Below, piece by piece: positions 1-11,149 of a stretch of DNA of 64,000 bases; position 1 is the stretch's first letter; every line of letters begins with the position of its first letter. The DNA comes from Reticulascus tulasneorum (Eukaryota; Ascomycota; Sordariomycetes; Glomerellales; Reticulascaceae): positions 2,170,001 through 2,234,000 of the forward strand of contig LSAX01000004.1 of assembly GCA_001557505.1 (NCBI GenBank), written 5' to 3'. The notes below the pieces were generated by a model. It saw only the letters and a program-made list of their open reading frames with translations. It did no database searches and had not been told where the DNA came from. The position numbers and the translations under genes are program-made.

Positions 1-428
1 TTGCTGGATTTGACTTGCTTGAGTGGGATTAGGGTGCGGGCGATAATATTATGCGCGGTTAAGCTTAGTTGGTTAGAGTATGGCAATCGTGGAAGTAGCG
101 GTCTTGGATGAACAATTGGTTTAATAGTCACAGCGTTTCGAATACAGTTATGGAATATGATCTCGTCTCTTTGTTGTGGCTGTGGATTTCCCCGATTCAG
201 AAATGAAGTGTAAATGGCTGGATATACCAGTTGCGAATCCACAGATTATTGATATAAGGTAGTGTGTCTTGTGGGCAGTTGTAAAAATTGACTGACCGCC
301 GGCACACCGAGCTGCAAACTAAACACCATCTGCTGGATACAAATGATGGACAGCGCCCAATAAATCTCCTGCTCTCGTTTACCACCAAAGCCCACGAGAT
401 TTGGAATTTATCTACGGCACCGCAGTCC
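1..428. other. Left-edge spacer, upstream of RIT1
   Basis: This stretch precedes the chosen RIT1 start. An open frame continues in frame from 288 to the start at 429, but its translation has no family likeness, so I treat it as 5' leader. I see no other gene, repeat or RNA. Confidence 0.4.
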
Positions 429-1926
429 ATGGCCGATCCCGAGTTCTCGGAACTCATCTTCCCCACCGCAGCATCGCACAACTTCTCACACATCCTCGCC
501 GAACTCAAGCGATCCAATCTCACACTCACGAACCGGCTACGGTCCATCCGCCAGGACGCCGAGTTCGTAAATGAAGTGAAGGCGGCGTTCAAGCGGCCGC
601 TGGTGGCGAACGAGCGGTGCGGGAGCTGGTACATCCCGCCCGGCGACAAGGCGGCGAGCGCGTACTTCAAGAGCACGGACGGGCACACCAACGCGTGGAA
701 GTTTAGCACGCGGAGGCTGAATCTGCATCTTTTGGAGATCATCGGGAGGCATGATGGGTGAGTTGTGGCGGGGAGGTGACGTTCGGTGCGGAGAGCGGAC
801 GTGTATGAGAAGCAGATGCTGATGAGACTAGGTGCATTGTTGTGGACTCGACGAGAAGGGGGAAGAGTAAGTCCTGCCTATCTAGATGGGACAGCGCTTG
901 AGAAAATGCGATGCTAACGTTACAGGAATGCCGGATGCCCTGAGCAAAACGATACCCATCTGGTGCTCGGTGATAAACACATCCCTCTTCCCCGACCTCC
1001 CTCCCCACACCCTCTTCACACCCCCCAACGTCGTCTCCGCCTCAGAGCATTCCCAGATCTCCGCTCTCCTCCCCTCATTCCTCAGCTCCTTCCACTCCCT
1101 CAACCTCGACCTGGCCCCACTGCGCCGGCAGATCGCCAAGCCGCTGCGGCCGTTCTGGATCACGCCGGAATCCCAGCTCGCGGAGGTGGGCACGGTGTTC
1201 GAGGACTTCCATCCCGTCATCTGCTGCACGTCCTCCCGGCGCGTGGTGGGCGGCGAGATGAGCGAGGGCGGCTACATCCAGGGCGCAGGGGACGATACGG
1301 AGAATTGGGCGCTGGGACTTACGCCGGAGGTGTTTTGGGAGCATGCGGATGCGCTGCTGGCTAAGCCTGAGACGGAGCTGCCCGAGTTGATGGTGCAGCT
1401 GGTTGAGCGTGCCCAGTTGCGAGCTCCTCTCAATGTGCCTCCAAAGGAAGTTGGGTCACGTATCTTTGTTTGCCCGTTACCACTGGGCGAGGACTCGGCG
1501 TCGACTGCCCAGTGCAGGGTCGCACTGACTGAAGACGTCACCAGTCGTGACTCCTGGATCAAGTCTCCGATGTACATGGAGGTCGGGGTAGGGAAACACA
1601 AAGTCGCCAGCCGCAACCTGAGAACGGCGCTGCCCGACATTTGCTCGTTCGTGTCTACGTTTCTAGGTGCTCATCAGGAGCAGGGGGGAAGCGTACTCAT
1701 TGCCTGTAAGACTGGAAAGGACCTCTCAGTGAGTGCAGCGCTGGCTATTCTCTGTTGGTGCTTCGACGAGAACGGCAGCTATAGGACAGCGGATGCGCAG
1801 ATCGGCTTCAACAAGGACATGATCAGGGTCAAGCTGGGGGGGATCATGACGGCGTATCCGGAGGCAAGTCCGAACAGGGCGACGCTTCAGAGCGTGCATA
1901 GGTTCTTGATGGACTATCGAAAATGA
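429..1926 (+). CDS. rit1: tRNA A64-2'-O-ribosylphosphate transferase (Rit1)
   Basis: Rit1 adds 2'-O-ribosyl phosphate to A64 of cytoplasmic initiator tRNA-Met, which keeps it out of elongation. Exons read by eye: 429-757, 832-866, 926-1926 (454 aa; yeast Rit1 is about 510). The introns have GTGAGT and GTAAGT donors and the second has a GCTAAC branch site. The N-terminal half has the family pattern around NERCGSWYIPP and the splice-joined GCIVVDSTRRGKRMPD segment. The C-terminal part carries ACKTGKDLS, a CX5-type phosphatase-like loop ending in D-L-S rather than R-S/T, typical of the Rit1 DUSP-like domain. I start at the Met of MADPEFSEL; an in-frame extension to 288 lacks family likeness. The gene converges on the HAD gene with about 160 bp between stop codons. 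Confidence 0.9.
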
Positions 1927-2084
1927 CCCTCTAGATCCAGGCTCTAGCCTAAGTCTATTCAATGTCCTTACCCACAATTCTCACATGAAACTCCGGGAAA
2001 TTCCTCCCAGTCCAAACCATCTTTTTCTCCAATCCCTGTAGCCGCTGCTCAGAGAGATGAAGATGGGTTTTTCGCGCCGGCCAG

Positions 2085-2882
2085 TCAAGCACTGCCGCTC
2101 TCAAGCTTCTCCAGCATGGCAGGGAACTCGTCCCATTCCTTCATGACGACCACGGCGCCAGCGTCGCGGAGCAGTTTCTCCATCTCGGGCTTCTTGTCGT
2201 CGGCGTATGGTCCGACATAACCAATCACCCTGATGCCCGCCCTGGTGCCGCTGAGCGTCCCGCTCTTCGAGTCCTCGATCGCAACGCACTCCTCGGGCTT
2301 CTTGCCCAGCTTCTCCATGGCGTGGAGATAGATTGCCGGCTCCGGCTTGCTCGTCGGGGTGGGCAACGACGTGGCGGCGCTGTAGACCTCGTCCTCCTTG
2401 AAGAACTTGTCCTGGCCGACCTTGACCACCGAGGCCCACACCCTCCGCTTGGCGGACGAGGACACGACGGCCATCTTGTACTTGCCCGAGGCCGCCAGCT
2501 TCTCGAGCTGATCGTCGACGCCGGGGCACGGCTTCAGGGCGGCGTTGAGCTTGGCGATGACGGCGTCCTCCTCGCGGGTGACGTACGTGTTCAGCTCCTC
2601 GGGCTCCATGGTGAAGCCGTACAGCTTCTGCAGGCCGACCATCATGCCGCGGAAGTTCTGGCCGACGAACTCCTTGATCAGGTCCTCGCCGGTGAAGCGG
2701 GCCTCGAGCTTGCGGCCCTGGCAGATCTCATTGATGAGGTCTGCGCAGGCCTCGAAGGCGAGCTCCTCGGACAGGACGAGGGTGTTGTCGCAGTCGAACA
2801 GGAGGGTGGTGATCTGTTGTGGGAGACCGGTCAATTGGGTGCTTCCTTGGAACATGAGTTCGAGTGATTTTACCTTGGTCAT
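2085..2882 (-). CDS. HAD-superfamily subfamily I hydrolase (phosphatase-like)
   Basis: Single exon, 265 aa. Motif I is DCDNT at residues 30-34 (Asp nucleophile and Asp acid/base), motif II is the VVSSS segment, motif III the Lys of KPEPAIYL and motif IV is AIEDSKSG. A helical cap lies between motifs I and II, as in the beta-phosphoglucomutase/phosphoglycolate phosphatase branch. The substrate cannot be read from sequence; sugar phosphates or phosphoglycolate are usual in this branch. No signal peptide or membrane segment is visible, so a cytosolic enzyme is likely. It runs convergent to RIT1. Confidence 0.85.
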   Translation of the reverse strand: MTKVKSLELMFQGSTQLTGLPQQITTLLFDCDNTLVLSEELAFEACADLINEICQGRKLEARFTGEDLIKEFVGQNFRGMMVGLQKLYGFTMEPEELNTYVTREEDAVIAKLNAALKPCPGVDDQLEKLAASGKYKMAVVSSSAKRRVWASVVKVGQDKFFKEDEVYSAATSLPTPTSKPEPAIYLHAMEKLGKKPEECVAIEDSKSGTLSGTRAGIRVIGYVGPYADDKKPEMEKLLRDAGAVVVMKEWDEFPAMLEKLESGSA

Positions 2883-4300
2883 TTTGGCTAATTATGGGGG
2901 TGGTGGAAATCTAATTCTAGATGGTGTGTATTTCCTTGGATGAGGGTATAAAGAGAGAGGCAGAGAGAAGTATATCGCGGAAACTAATTGTTGCAGTATG
3001 GATGAAAGTCAAAGCTAAGAGCTCCTCAGAAATTCTGTCTTTACCCACAAAGAGCTAGCTGTCTGATCTGATGTTCCGGAGAATGGGGGATGGAAGATAA
3101 AACGGAGAAAACCCCCGAGTCAGGGCCCCAAGCCTGTTCTAGGCGGGAAGGGACTGAACTAATTAACAACTTTTTCTTCCCCCCTTCCACTTGGGACTTG
3201 GAGGCAGTCGATCAATGCCATCTCGAAATTACCCCTCCAGCTATTTTTGTTTTTTTCCCATGTGCTGTCTACGTCATAGCCGTGGGGCCATGGGATGCAT
3301 GTTGCAGAATATGTGCCCCTCCATCAGATCAGGCCCATATCCGTCCTCCCGGCCCCAGACGCGATTTGCGAGATGTGCCCTGCGAGAGAACCTAAAAGTC
3401 GCCAAACGCGGTGAATTGCGGGCTTTTTCTTCTCCACCGTGGCTCTGTGGTCGAATGGAGAGACTTCGTGCGCATGCGCGCCAAGCCGGTGTTGAGGATT
3501 CGAGGCTGCGAGAGTGCCGTTCCCACAACCCATGCCGACATGCAATATATACGTATGTGAGATTTCGTGGCAGTATGCATGTCACTTCCCGTATGTCTCC
3601 TATAGCTCCCCTGCCCGGATTATTACTTTAGATATTCGGCTGTGGCAGACCTAAGAAAGATGACATGCAGGATAGCTTACATGAGGTCTGTACCGTGAGA
3701 AATCTTGGAAACTCTGTCCGTAGCACTTCCACAGTCTCTCGGTTGACTTCCAAGATCTGTAAATGATCAAACAGGCAGAACACAGGACAGAATACTTACC
3801 CATCATAAATGAATCAAGTAAAATGTTGCGAATTTCCACCTGCGTCTATTATGGTGCACTACTTACACGGCCCAGCACGATAAGCAACCGAGGTCAATAT
3901 GTAGTTGCGTCTGAATATTAATCTATGTACTTAAACGCAAGTATCGAGTATTGTAGTTTCTACAAGAATTCCTTAACTTCGATCCAAATATGCTGAATAA
4001 CAGCTCCCTTGTACGCATGGTTCCTGTACGCCGAAACACCATGATCATGATGGCCCATCAGCCATAACCCCGGAGTTGACACATCCCCGCCTCAGTTTCG
4101 TGCGTTGCCAATCTTCAGCATATAATATTGCTGCCCCACCGTCCCGCCTCTAGCTAGTCCCATACCAGCTGATGTTCGAATCATCTCCTCTCGCAACCTC
4201 GCTACTCGCAGTAGTCCATCGGGTTTATGGCTGCGGTACCGACTCCATGCTTCCGATTCCCTGTCGTAATTGCGAAGCTGGTCATCTAATCCGAACCCGC
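2883..4300. other. Spacer between HAD and DnaJ genes
   Basis: About 1.4 kb with only short, unrecognisable open frames. It holds the presumed promoter of the HAD gene at its left end and the 3' flank of the DnaJ gene at its right end. A 70-codon frame at 4092-4304 just past the DnaJ stop has no family likeness. Confidence 0.4.
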
Positions 4301-5669
4301 TCATAGAATCTCCTTGAGTTTCTGCTTCTGCACTGCCGTCAGGCTGGTTGGGAACTTGACATTGTATTTGATGACAAAGTCTCCGCGCTGACCCGGCTTT
4401 TTGGAGATGGGCATGCCAAGCCCTGGATACCGGTCCGAACTTCCTGGTTGTGTCGGGCCAGCCTTGTCAATGTTCAATTGCTTGCCGTCGATTGTTGTTA
4501 CTATTCGTTTCCAGCCAGTCAATGCCTCTTTCAGATCAAGCTCGACTGTGTGAACCAGGTTGTTGTCCTCGCGAACGAACAGCGGGTGTGGTTTCTATAT
4601 CACATGTTAGATCTCCAACCTACAATGTCAGGGTTAAGGGAGGGAGTATGCCTACCTCTTCGACGATAAAGTGCAAATCCTGCTGTCCACCTTCCTCTTG
4701 GTCACCAACGCCCTTGAACTTGATCTTGCTGCCTTTCTTCAGGCCAGGTTTGATCGGGACCTCAAGCACCTGGTCCGTGCTGGTGAGCTTCCCCGTGTCG
4801 TCAAACGTCTTTCGCTTGATCTTCATCTTCTTGGTAACCCCCCTAAACAGTTCTTCCAGGGTCAGGGGGAGTGGCTTCTCCACCGTCGTCACCTCCGGTG
4901 TCTCTTCCCTCGGTCTCATGGCGCTGTTGCCACTGACGGAGGACCGCATCCGGGATGGCCGGCCGCCATTAGAGTTCCGGGAGCCGCCGAAGGTAGAGAA
5001 TATATCGGCAAAGTCCTCCATGTTCGCAGCGCCGCCGCCGCCACCCATTCCCGCGGCACCCCCTGAGCGCATGAAATTGGAAAATATGTCGTCGGCGCTA
5101 CTGAAGTTGAAGCCGCCGCCGTCACCGCCAGTGCTGAAGTGGAATGATCGCCCGCCTCCTCCACCGCCACCTGGCATACCTTCGAAGCTGAAGCCCGGGG
5201 GCATGCCGCCAGAAGCGAAGGGGTTGGGACCGCCGCCTGCATCAGGTGGAGGAGCGGTCCCGCCTCTGAGGAGGAACTCCAGGCCGTAGCTATCATACGT
5301 CTTGCGCTTCTCGGGATCCGAGAGAATCTCGTAGGCCTGAGAGCATTCCTTGAACTTCTCGGCGGCGTCGGGATTGTCTTTGTTCTTGTCGGGATGCCAC
5401 TTTAGAGCAGCTTTCCTATAACACGTGAGGTGGTTAGCCTTCCATCTATGAGGTCAATGCGCGGGGTTGCAGAGCGGACGAGGGGTGGCAATAAGGGTAA
5501 GAGGCAAAGGAGGCCCAGCACATGAATACGTAAGGAAGGAGGGAAGGAAAAGACATGGAGTAACAATTAGGTATGGACTGGCTGCTTACCTGTAGCCTTT
5601 CTTGATTTCATCCTGGGTGGCGTCCGGCTTGATGCTAAGCTGGTCGTAGAGCTTCGTTTCCTTGACCAT
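4301..5669 (-). CDS. sis1: Type II (class B) DnaJ/Hsp40 co-chaperone, Sis1/Psi1-like
   Basis: This co-chaperone stimulates Hsp70 ATPase and delivers clients in cytosol and nucleus. Exons on the minus strand: 5590-5669, 4656-5415, 4301-4594 (377 aa). The J domain runs from about residue 4 to 70, with HPD at 34-36, the first splice junction falling just before it. Next comes a long Gly/Phe- and Gly/Met-rich linker (about 85-185), then two beta-barrel substrate-binding domains (about 190-370) beginning near [15 protein letters not shown]. There is no CxxCxGxG zinc finger, which excludes the Ydj1 class. The start [11 protein letters not shown] is the usual Sis1 opening. A perfect four-unit heat shock element lies about 1.16 kb upstream and a two-unit one about 60 bp upstream; Sis1 is a well-known Hsf1 target in yeast. 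Confidence 0.93.
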
Positions 5670-5728
5670 GGTCGAGGTTCAATTGTTCGTAAATTCGTGA
5701 TGTTTCGTGGAATCAATTGGCGTGTGGA

Positions 5729-5736
5729 TTCCCGAA
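5729..5736. promoter_or_regulatory. Possible two-unit heat shock element
   Basis: TTCCCGAA matches nTTCnnGAAn with the exact 2-nt spacing and lies 60-67 bp before the DnaJ start, so it may fall in the 5' leader. Two units are common by chance; the support is the gene it precedes. Confidence 0.3.
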
Positions 5737-6824
5737 GAGAAAGCAGTGAAATAAGAAGGCCTGCTATGAGAAGACAAGTACGAAATCCAAAAGCAAAAGA
5801 CAAGAAAGTGAGTCTTTTCGTTTTGTTTCTTTGTTTGGTTGCCAAAAAGTAGAAAGTCAGAAGAGTGTGGTGCGTGGTTGGAGGGTGGTGGGTGATAAGT
5901 AAGGCAGGCTGTCGGGGTGTGGTAGGCTGTCAAGTGACGGGCGAGATGGACAGCAAACTGGAGTGAGGTGACGCCTGACAGCAGCGAAACAGGGCGCTGG
6001 ACCGGGTGGGCTGTGGGCTCTCTTGTCCTACGGTCCCACTGGTGCTTGTGGAAGGTTCGGTGACCTACCACCGCAACCCTCTCCCTCTTCCACCCGCTGC
6101 CAGCTAATGCCAGCTACTTTTATCACTAACTAAGAGTGCTGCCATTGATGCCCGGCCGGGGTTAACGCGGGGGCAGCGAATCGGCTGACCGAATGATCCA
6201 GAAAAGGACTACCCGGATATTCCACCGCCCCTCCCCTCCAGTGACGCAAAGCCTGACTGACTGGGTGGGCAGACGGACAACATTGAGCAACCAAGCCCGA
6301 CCACGCCCGTGGAAAATCTCTTCACAGTTTGTATGGATCGTATGGTCTACCGCATATGCAGCAGTTCTTTCAGCACTACATCCGCTGTTGCCACCAGTTT
6401 TTACCACGATAGACATGAACATGCGATATGGATCGGGAGGGGCGGTCAGGTTCAATGTCACGATGACGACTTTGGCGGGGTCGTCCTTGCTCGTTGTATG
6501 GCGGGGTTTCTGCTAAATGGCCTTGTAACTTTCTACCAAGACACGGCTGCTGAAGTACAGGATACTCTAACAGCCGTTATCGCATGTGCCCCCAACCCAT
6601 GCTCCTATGCTTACGTACTCCGTGCTGTGGTGCTTTGCTATGCAGGATACTTTCGACAGCTCGGTGTCTACTGAGATTGAGTTCAAGAGACATTTCATAC
6701 ACGCCCAATACAAGACCTCGGGAACCTCCGAAGTCAGACTTGAACTATTTTTCTCAGTCCTTCAATTCCCCCAATTCCTCAGTTCTGCTGCTGGGCGGCC
6801 TCTCATGCTGGGCTTGAGCCAGTT

Positions 6825-6858
6825 GGTTGATGGAAGCTTCTGGAAGCTTCCATCAACC
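6825..6858. repeat. 34-bp inverted repeat, perfect 16-bp arms, 2-nt spacer
   Basis: The arms are 6825-6840 (GGTTGATGGAAGCTTC) and 6843-6858, exact reverse complements, separated by TG. It lies between the DnaJ promoter region and the UIM/USP-like gene terminus. Its core is a heat shock element; the outer 8 bp of each arm are not needed for that. Confidence 0.9.
6833..6850. promoter_or_regulatory. Perfect four-unit heat shock element
   Basis: GAAGCTTCTGGAAGCTTC is GAA-nn-TTC-nn-GAA-nn-TTC with no mismatch: four alternating 5-bp units as bound by trimeric Hsf1. It lies about 1.16 kb upstream of the Sis1-like DnaJ start. The neighbour on the other side only ends here, at 7281, so the DnaJ gene is the plausible target. 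Confidence 0.7.
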
Positions 6859-7280
6859 CGCCCACTGCTAGTAACTCCATGCCTCCAATATCACCAAGAA
6901 TTGGGCGATTGCGTGCGACAACCATGTAGAACTGAAGAGCCTCGGCTTAGAATCCACGTATCCCATTGATTCATGTATGCATACATCTGATGCTCTGCTG
7001 TTGAGCAATGTACAAACCAAACAACACACAACGCTCTTATGCTGATATCACATGCTACAAATACTATGCTTCATAACCTCTATACACGTGGCTGAGCAGT
7101 CGACAATAACCTTTCCTAAAACTGCCAATGTCGCGGCGCACAAGGCATCGTCTGGCAGCAACCCCGGGAGCCAAGGTCAGGTGTATAGACCTGTAGCGGC
7201 CTGGCCTCAAGAACTCCTATACTGAATCCCCTCAAAGGATCAGTAGCCGAAACTAATTTGACAGACTCATTTGCACACCG

Positions 7281-10271
7281 CTAATCCTGGTGCTCCAGTG
7301 GAATCTCCATATCCATCAGGTCTATCAGTGGCTTTGCCTCCGTCTCGGTATTACTCGCAATCCTCGTGACGAACGGCGATGTGCTGCCACCACGTTCTTG
7401 CATCTCAGGTCCTCTCGCTTGGTCATCCAGATCGGGCGTCACCGTACGACTGACTTCTGTGTAACTACTAGTCATTGGCGCCTCTCCTCTTCCGAAAACG
7501 GGAGAATCAAGGTCGTAGCTTCTGACTGTCTCCGGGGTGCCCTGAGAGTGTACCATCTGTGCCAGACTCTGAGTCTGGCCTTCAGATGGGCTTCTCCTGT
7601 GCGACATTTCCGCAAGCTCTGTGACGGCGCCTCCGTCTCCGTCAAAGAAAGGCTCCATGTCGAAATCCCCGGCTCTAGAGTTCGTATCGCTGTTGCCTAG
7701 TGACGCTCGGTTGGTAGCCATCGAGTCTACGCTGCCCGATCGATATTTCCGCTTCGATGGTGAGATCGGTGATACATTGGTACTTCTCTTGTACCCTCCC
7801 TCATTCGTGTTCTCTTGGTTGAGCTCCTGCCGGAAATTTTTGTTCTCAGCTCGAATGAACCTCTGGAGGGAATCCGACAGAGGGGCTGGGGTCACAGTCA
7901 ATGCGTCTTCCGTGGCATAGACTAGTATAGGCTTCTTGCTCTCTTGGAACATTTGTCGCATGACAAGCTCGATGTTTACCTTCTGCATATGAAATTAGCA
8001 TCCCATTGCAGTGCAAGAGCCCGCTTTACTTGCCTCAGCCTTTACGGGTTCAGTTTCCTCCGCAACGTAGGCTAATCTCCACCACTGATCCGAAGGTTCA
8101 GGCTCGCTTTCCAGCTCAATCAGTTGAGGCTCCGCTCGTCTGCAGACGTAGACGATGTCCCGTGCTGTGGCAACGCCCCGAAGGAGGAATCTTTTGCTGG
8201 CGAATGGTTTCGATTGACCGGGCTTGTTCGGATCGGTCAGGATTCGACCTAGATAGCGCTGACGTTCCCGGATTCGCTCTCGTTCCCAGTTCAGCTCTGA
8301 GAAGCAGTCAGATACATATACTCCCAAGTCCCGAGGCAAAGCATAACTTACTCTGCATTTTCTCCTCAATCTGGGCAAGTAGGAACTTGCATCTCTGAAC
8401 CATATGCTCGCAGTTCTTGGTCAGGTCTTCCTCCTGGTCAGTCATGATGCAGGGCACGTCCTCGAGATCGGGGTATCTCTGCTCATCAAAGCCGGACCTC
8501 TGGAGCTCCCGAAACCGGGCAAGGCCGTCCAAGTACTTGGCGTGCCTTTCGTACTCATTGATTGTCTTTTTCAGCATATCCCTCTTGTCGTGTACCTTGT
8601 GCGTCTGGGGATGCACCCATTTGGTGTACTCATACTCCAACGACTCGCCCTGGTAGAGTGCCTTCGCCGCCCAGGCCAAATGCTCTTGTATGGCTCGTGC
8701 TTCTTCCTGCCTGCTTTCCAAGTACCTCTCCAGATACCAGACATCGGGTACCTCGATCGACTCTGCCGGCCCATCCCCTCCCAGCATGACGACCATCACC
8801 TCCCCTGGGTCGTGCAAGACGGCCATCTTCGTGTCCGGTCCAACTTCGTTCCAGGTCAGAGCATCATTCCAGAGGATTGCATCGCATGCCTCGTAAAGTG
8901 TCGTGATTGATTCGTACTGCTGCTTGGACAGTTCCAGATCTAGAATGCCAAACTGGACGGGCTCGCTGGAATCCCCAAAAGTCTGAACGCTTTTGCTTGA
9001 CGCTTTCTGAACGATTGACTCGAACGTCTCTATCGGATTACAGTCTGTAAGTATCTCATAAAACTGACGCTCGATATCGATAGAGTGAGACTGAACCAAG
9101 TCTGCCAAGGACTCGATACTCCCATAGCTCCTCTCGGTCGAATCCAGAAATGCCATCACCCGATGGATCTCTTCATTAAAATCGGGCTTCGCTTCTGCAG
9201 CCCACTGAAGCTCCCCTTGTTGCATAGCAGCAAGAACGTGCGGTGGATAAATGGGCTGGCCTTTCCACCATTCCGTGTTGTGGCCGTAGGTCGGAGCCTG
9301 AGTCCCAGTTTGTAGTAGGACATTGCGCACCAGCGGGATCTCATGAAGCATTGTGAGAAGAGCTCCTAGTCGATGCGGGCTATTACGTGTATTTGGTTGC
9401 TGGACGAGGAAGGCTGGCGCGCCAGGCTCTCTCTTCCTCGCCGACGGAGGTGGATCTGTCTCGGTCTTGTTGCTGATGCTGGCTCCCACGCGCACCATAG
9501 CCCAATCATTCTGATCATACTCATCGCGATTGGCCGGACCGAAGAAGGTTGCCTGTGAGGTTGTGTCTGTGATGCCTGCTTCTTGAGGCGTGAACCCGGA
9601 CTCTGCGGCAGATTCCCTCAATGCCCTTTGCAGGTCCTCCTCCTCCTGCGCTGCGTTATTCGGAACCCCTATCCTAGAGTCAGTCATTTGACTATCTGGC
9701 GCGAAGGGAATAGTACCGGATGCGTCTCCCGCATTCCAGTCTATCAGCCTACCAAGTGGTGATCGGTTATTCGTTCTCGAAGGGGGTCGTGAGGGAGCGC
9801 CGGCGCTGGGTCCGTAGAAGACGTCGGGAGGGGGGGTGACTCCCTGTATGACCGCGTTGTCGGGAGAGTCGATATTAAATGCTACAGGAGTTAGCAAGAG
9901 TCTCTAGATGCCGGGACACATCGCATCGCCTACATATGCCGGTGCTATTCGTTGCTCCCTCTCGATCCGCGGCGAAGACGGTTTCGTCCCATGCGTACTT
10001 CTTTCGAAACTACAATCCGTTAGCTCTCTTTTCCACCCAGTCTCGTATCGCATGTCATACAATGGAAGGATCGTCGTAGTACTCTGCCAACAGCTGCTCC
10101 ATGTTGTAGTTGCTCTTTTTGAGAAGTCGTTAGCCTCGTCGCCCCAAGAGACGACGCCAATCCTCAACCAACCTTCAGTGCCGAAGCAACCATGCTATGA
10201 TCCTGCCTGGCATCAAGGCCGGCGAAGTCGCAGAACTGGACGACATCCTCGTCCGTCGGATCTCGCGCCAT
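7281..10271 (-). CDS. UBA-like/UIM protein with a degenerate USP25/28-type deubiquitinase fold
   Basis: Exons on the minus strand: 10173-10271, 10061-10114, 9934-10000, 8352-9881, 8034-8296, 7281-7982 (904 aa). Residues 1-55 (MARDPTDEDVVQFCDF, then SNYNMEQLLAEYYDD) resemble a UBA-like domain. A ubiquitin-interacting motif EEEDLQRALRESA sits near 154. Around 240, NTRNSPHRLGALLTML lines up with the USP Cys box NxGNTC, with Pro in place of the catalytic Cys. EIHRVMAFLDSTERSY and EVPDVWYLERYLESR match later USP landmarks; the second is close to the USP25/28 segment before their long helical insert. It probably binds ubiquitin without cleaving it. The fifth intron has a GCAAGT donor (GC-AG class). 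The first codon of exon 3 could shift by one residue. The C-terminal 230 aa is polar and low in complexity. Confidence 0.75.
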
Positions 10272-11149
10272 TTTCTCCGCTATCGTTCGTATGTTCAAGT
10301 CTTCCTACTGGACTTTGCTGCGACGAAGACGAAGTCTGATTGGCCGCATGGTTGTCAGCAGCTAGAAAAGCAAAGCGAACGGCAGATGAAGGGCTGGTGA
10401 ATTCCGGAGAGCAGGAAAGATAGGTCGTGGTCTCTAAGGCTATCTTCGTGTGGAAAAGCTATGACGATGCTGGTGAAAATGACGGCGAGCTTCACTGAGG
10501 GATGAGGATGAACCAGCAGCTCTCTTAGAATAGCCTTGTCCGAACGAGGTACACACTTACAATTTAGTGCTGGTCAGTGCGTTGACGCCCACGTAATAGC
10601 GAATTTGTCGCTAACGCGTGGCCTTGATTGCCCCTCGGCTGACCGTCAACTGAGAACGGAACCTGGCACATGGCCAAAATGGTCCAGTAATGACCGTCGT
10701 CTGAGCCACTTTCCGTAACATCTTGATTACACGCATTCTCACATGAGCTTTCTGGTCTTGGCTACACATTGGCAAACATAACGGGAAATCACGGACGAAG
10801 AAAGAGATGCAAATCGAGATGTAGACATGGATTCCCATGGCAAAGTGCCAGCAATGCTAGCTAAAATCACGCCCGTCGAGTCTAGCGAAACCCTCTATTA
10901 ACATGAACCCGATGAAGCCATCTCCACCTAAGCCCGAAGCCTCTTGGCAATCCAATATTGCGAAAGACCATGTATGTAGATTCCGTTCCCGCCGAATCCG
11001 GTCGGGACGGACAGCCCATAAAACGCCTTAGTCCGTCGCTATGCATCGTGGTGGTATAGGGACAATAAAGGAAAGCCGTATCGTCATTCTCCTCGTGGAG
11101 CGGAGTAGTTGGTGTTGAGTTATGGCAGATGAGGCCAACCGGGACAAGA
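10272..11149. other. Spacer, upstream of the UIM/USP-like gene
   Basis: About 880 bp holding the presumed promoter of the UIM/USP-like gene and the 3' flank of the E2 gene. No coding region or RNA gene is supportable. Confidence 0.4.

Larger units (their letters stand above)
5670..7280. other. Upstream region of the DnaJ gene
   Basis: No supportable gene. The stretch contains the DnaJ promoter side and the 3' flank of the UIM/USP-like gene. Its main content is the 34-bp inverted repeat with an embedded heat shock element at 6825-6858, listed separately, plus a two-unit heat shock half-site pair at 5729-5736. Confidence 0.5.

Noticed and set aside
1075..1344. Long frames antisense to or overlapping RIT1
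   Set aside because: Shadow frames of a GC-rich coding exon; the same holds for antisense frames over Cdc34, Cut12, GH43 and Lsg1.
3440..3530. Possible tRNA (GGTCGAATGG like an A-box, GGATTCGAGG like a B-box)
   Set aside because: The 5' GGCTCTG has no complementary 3' acceptor strand and the arms do not pair.
4092..4304. 70-codon open frame just past the DnaJ stop
   Set aside because: No family likeness; it overlaps the DnaJ stop region and is short.
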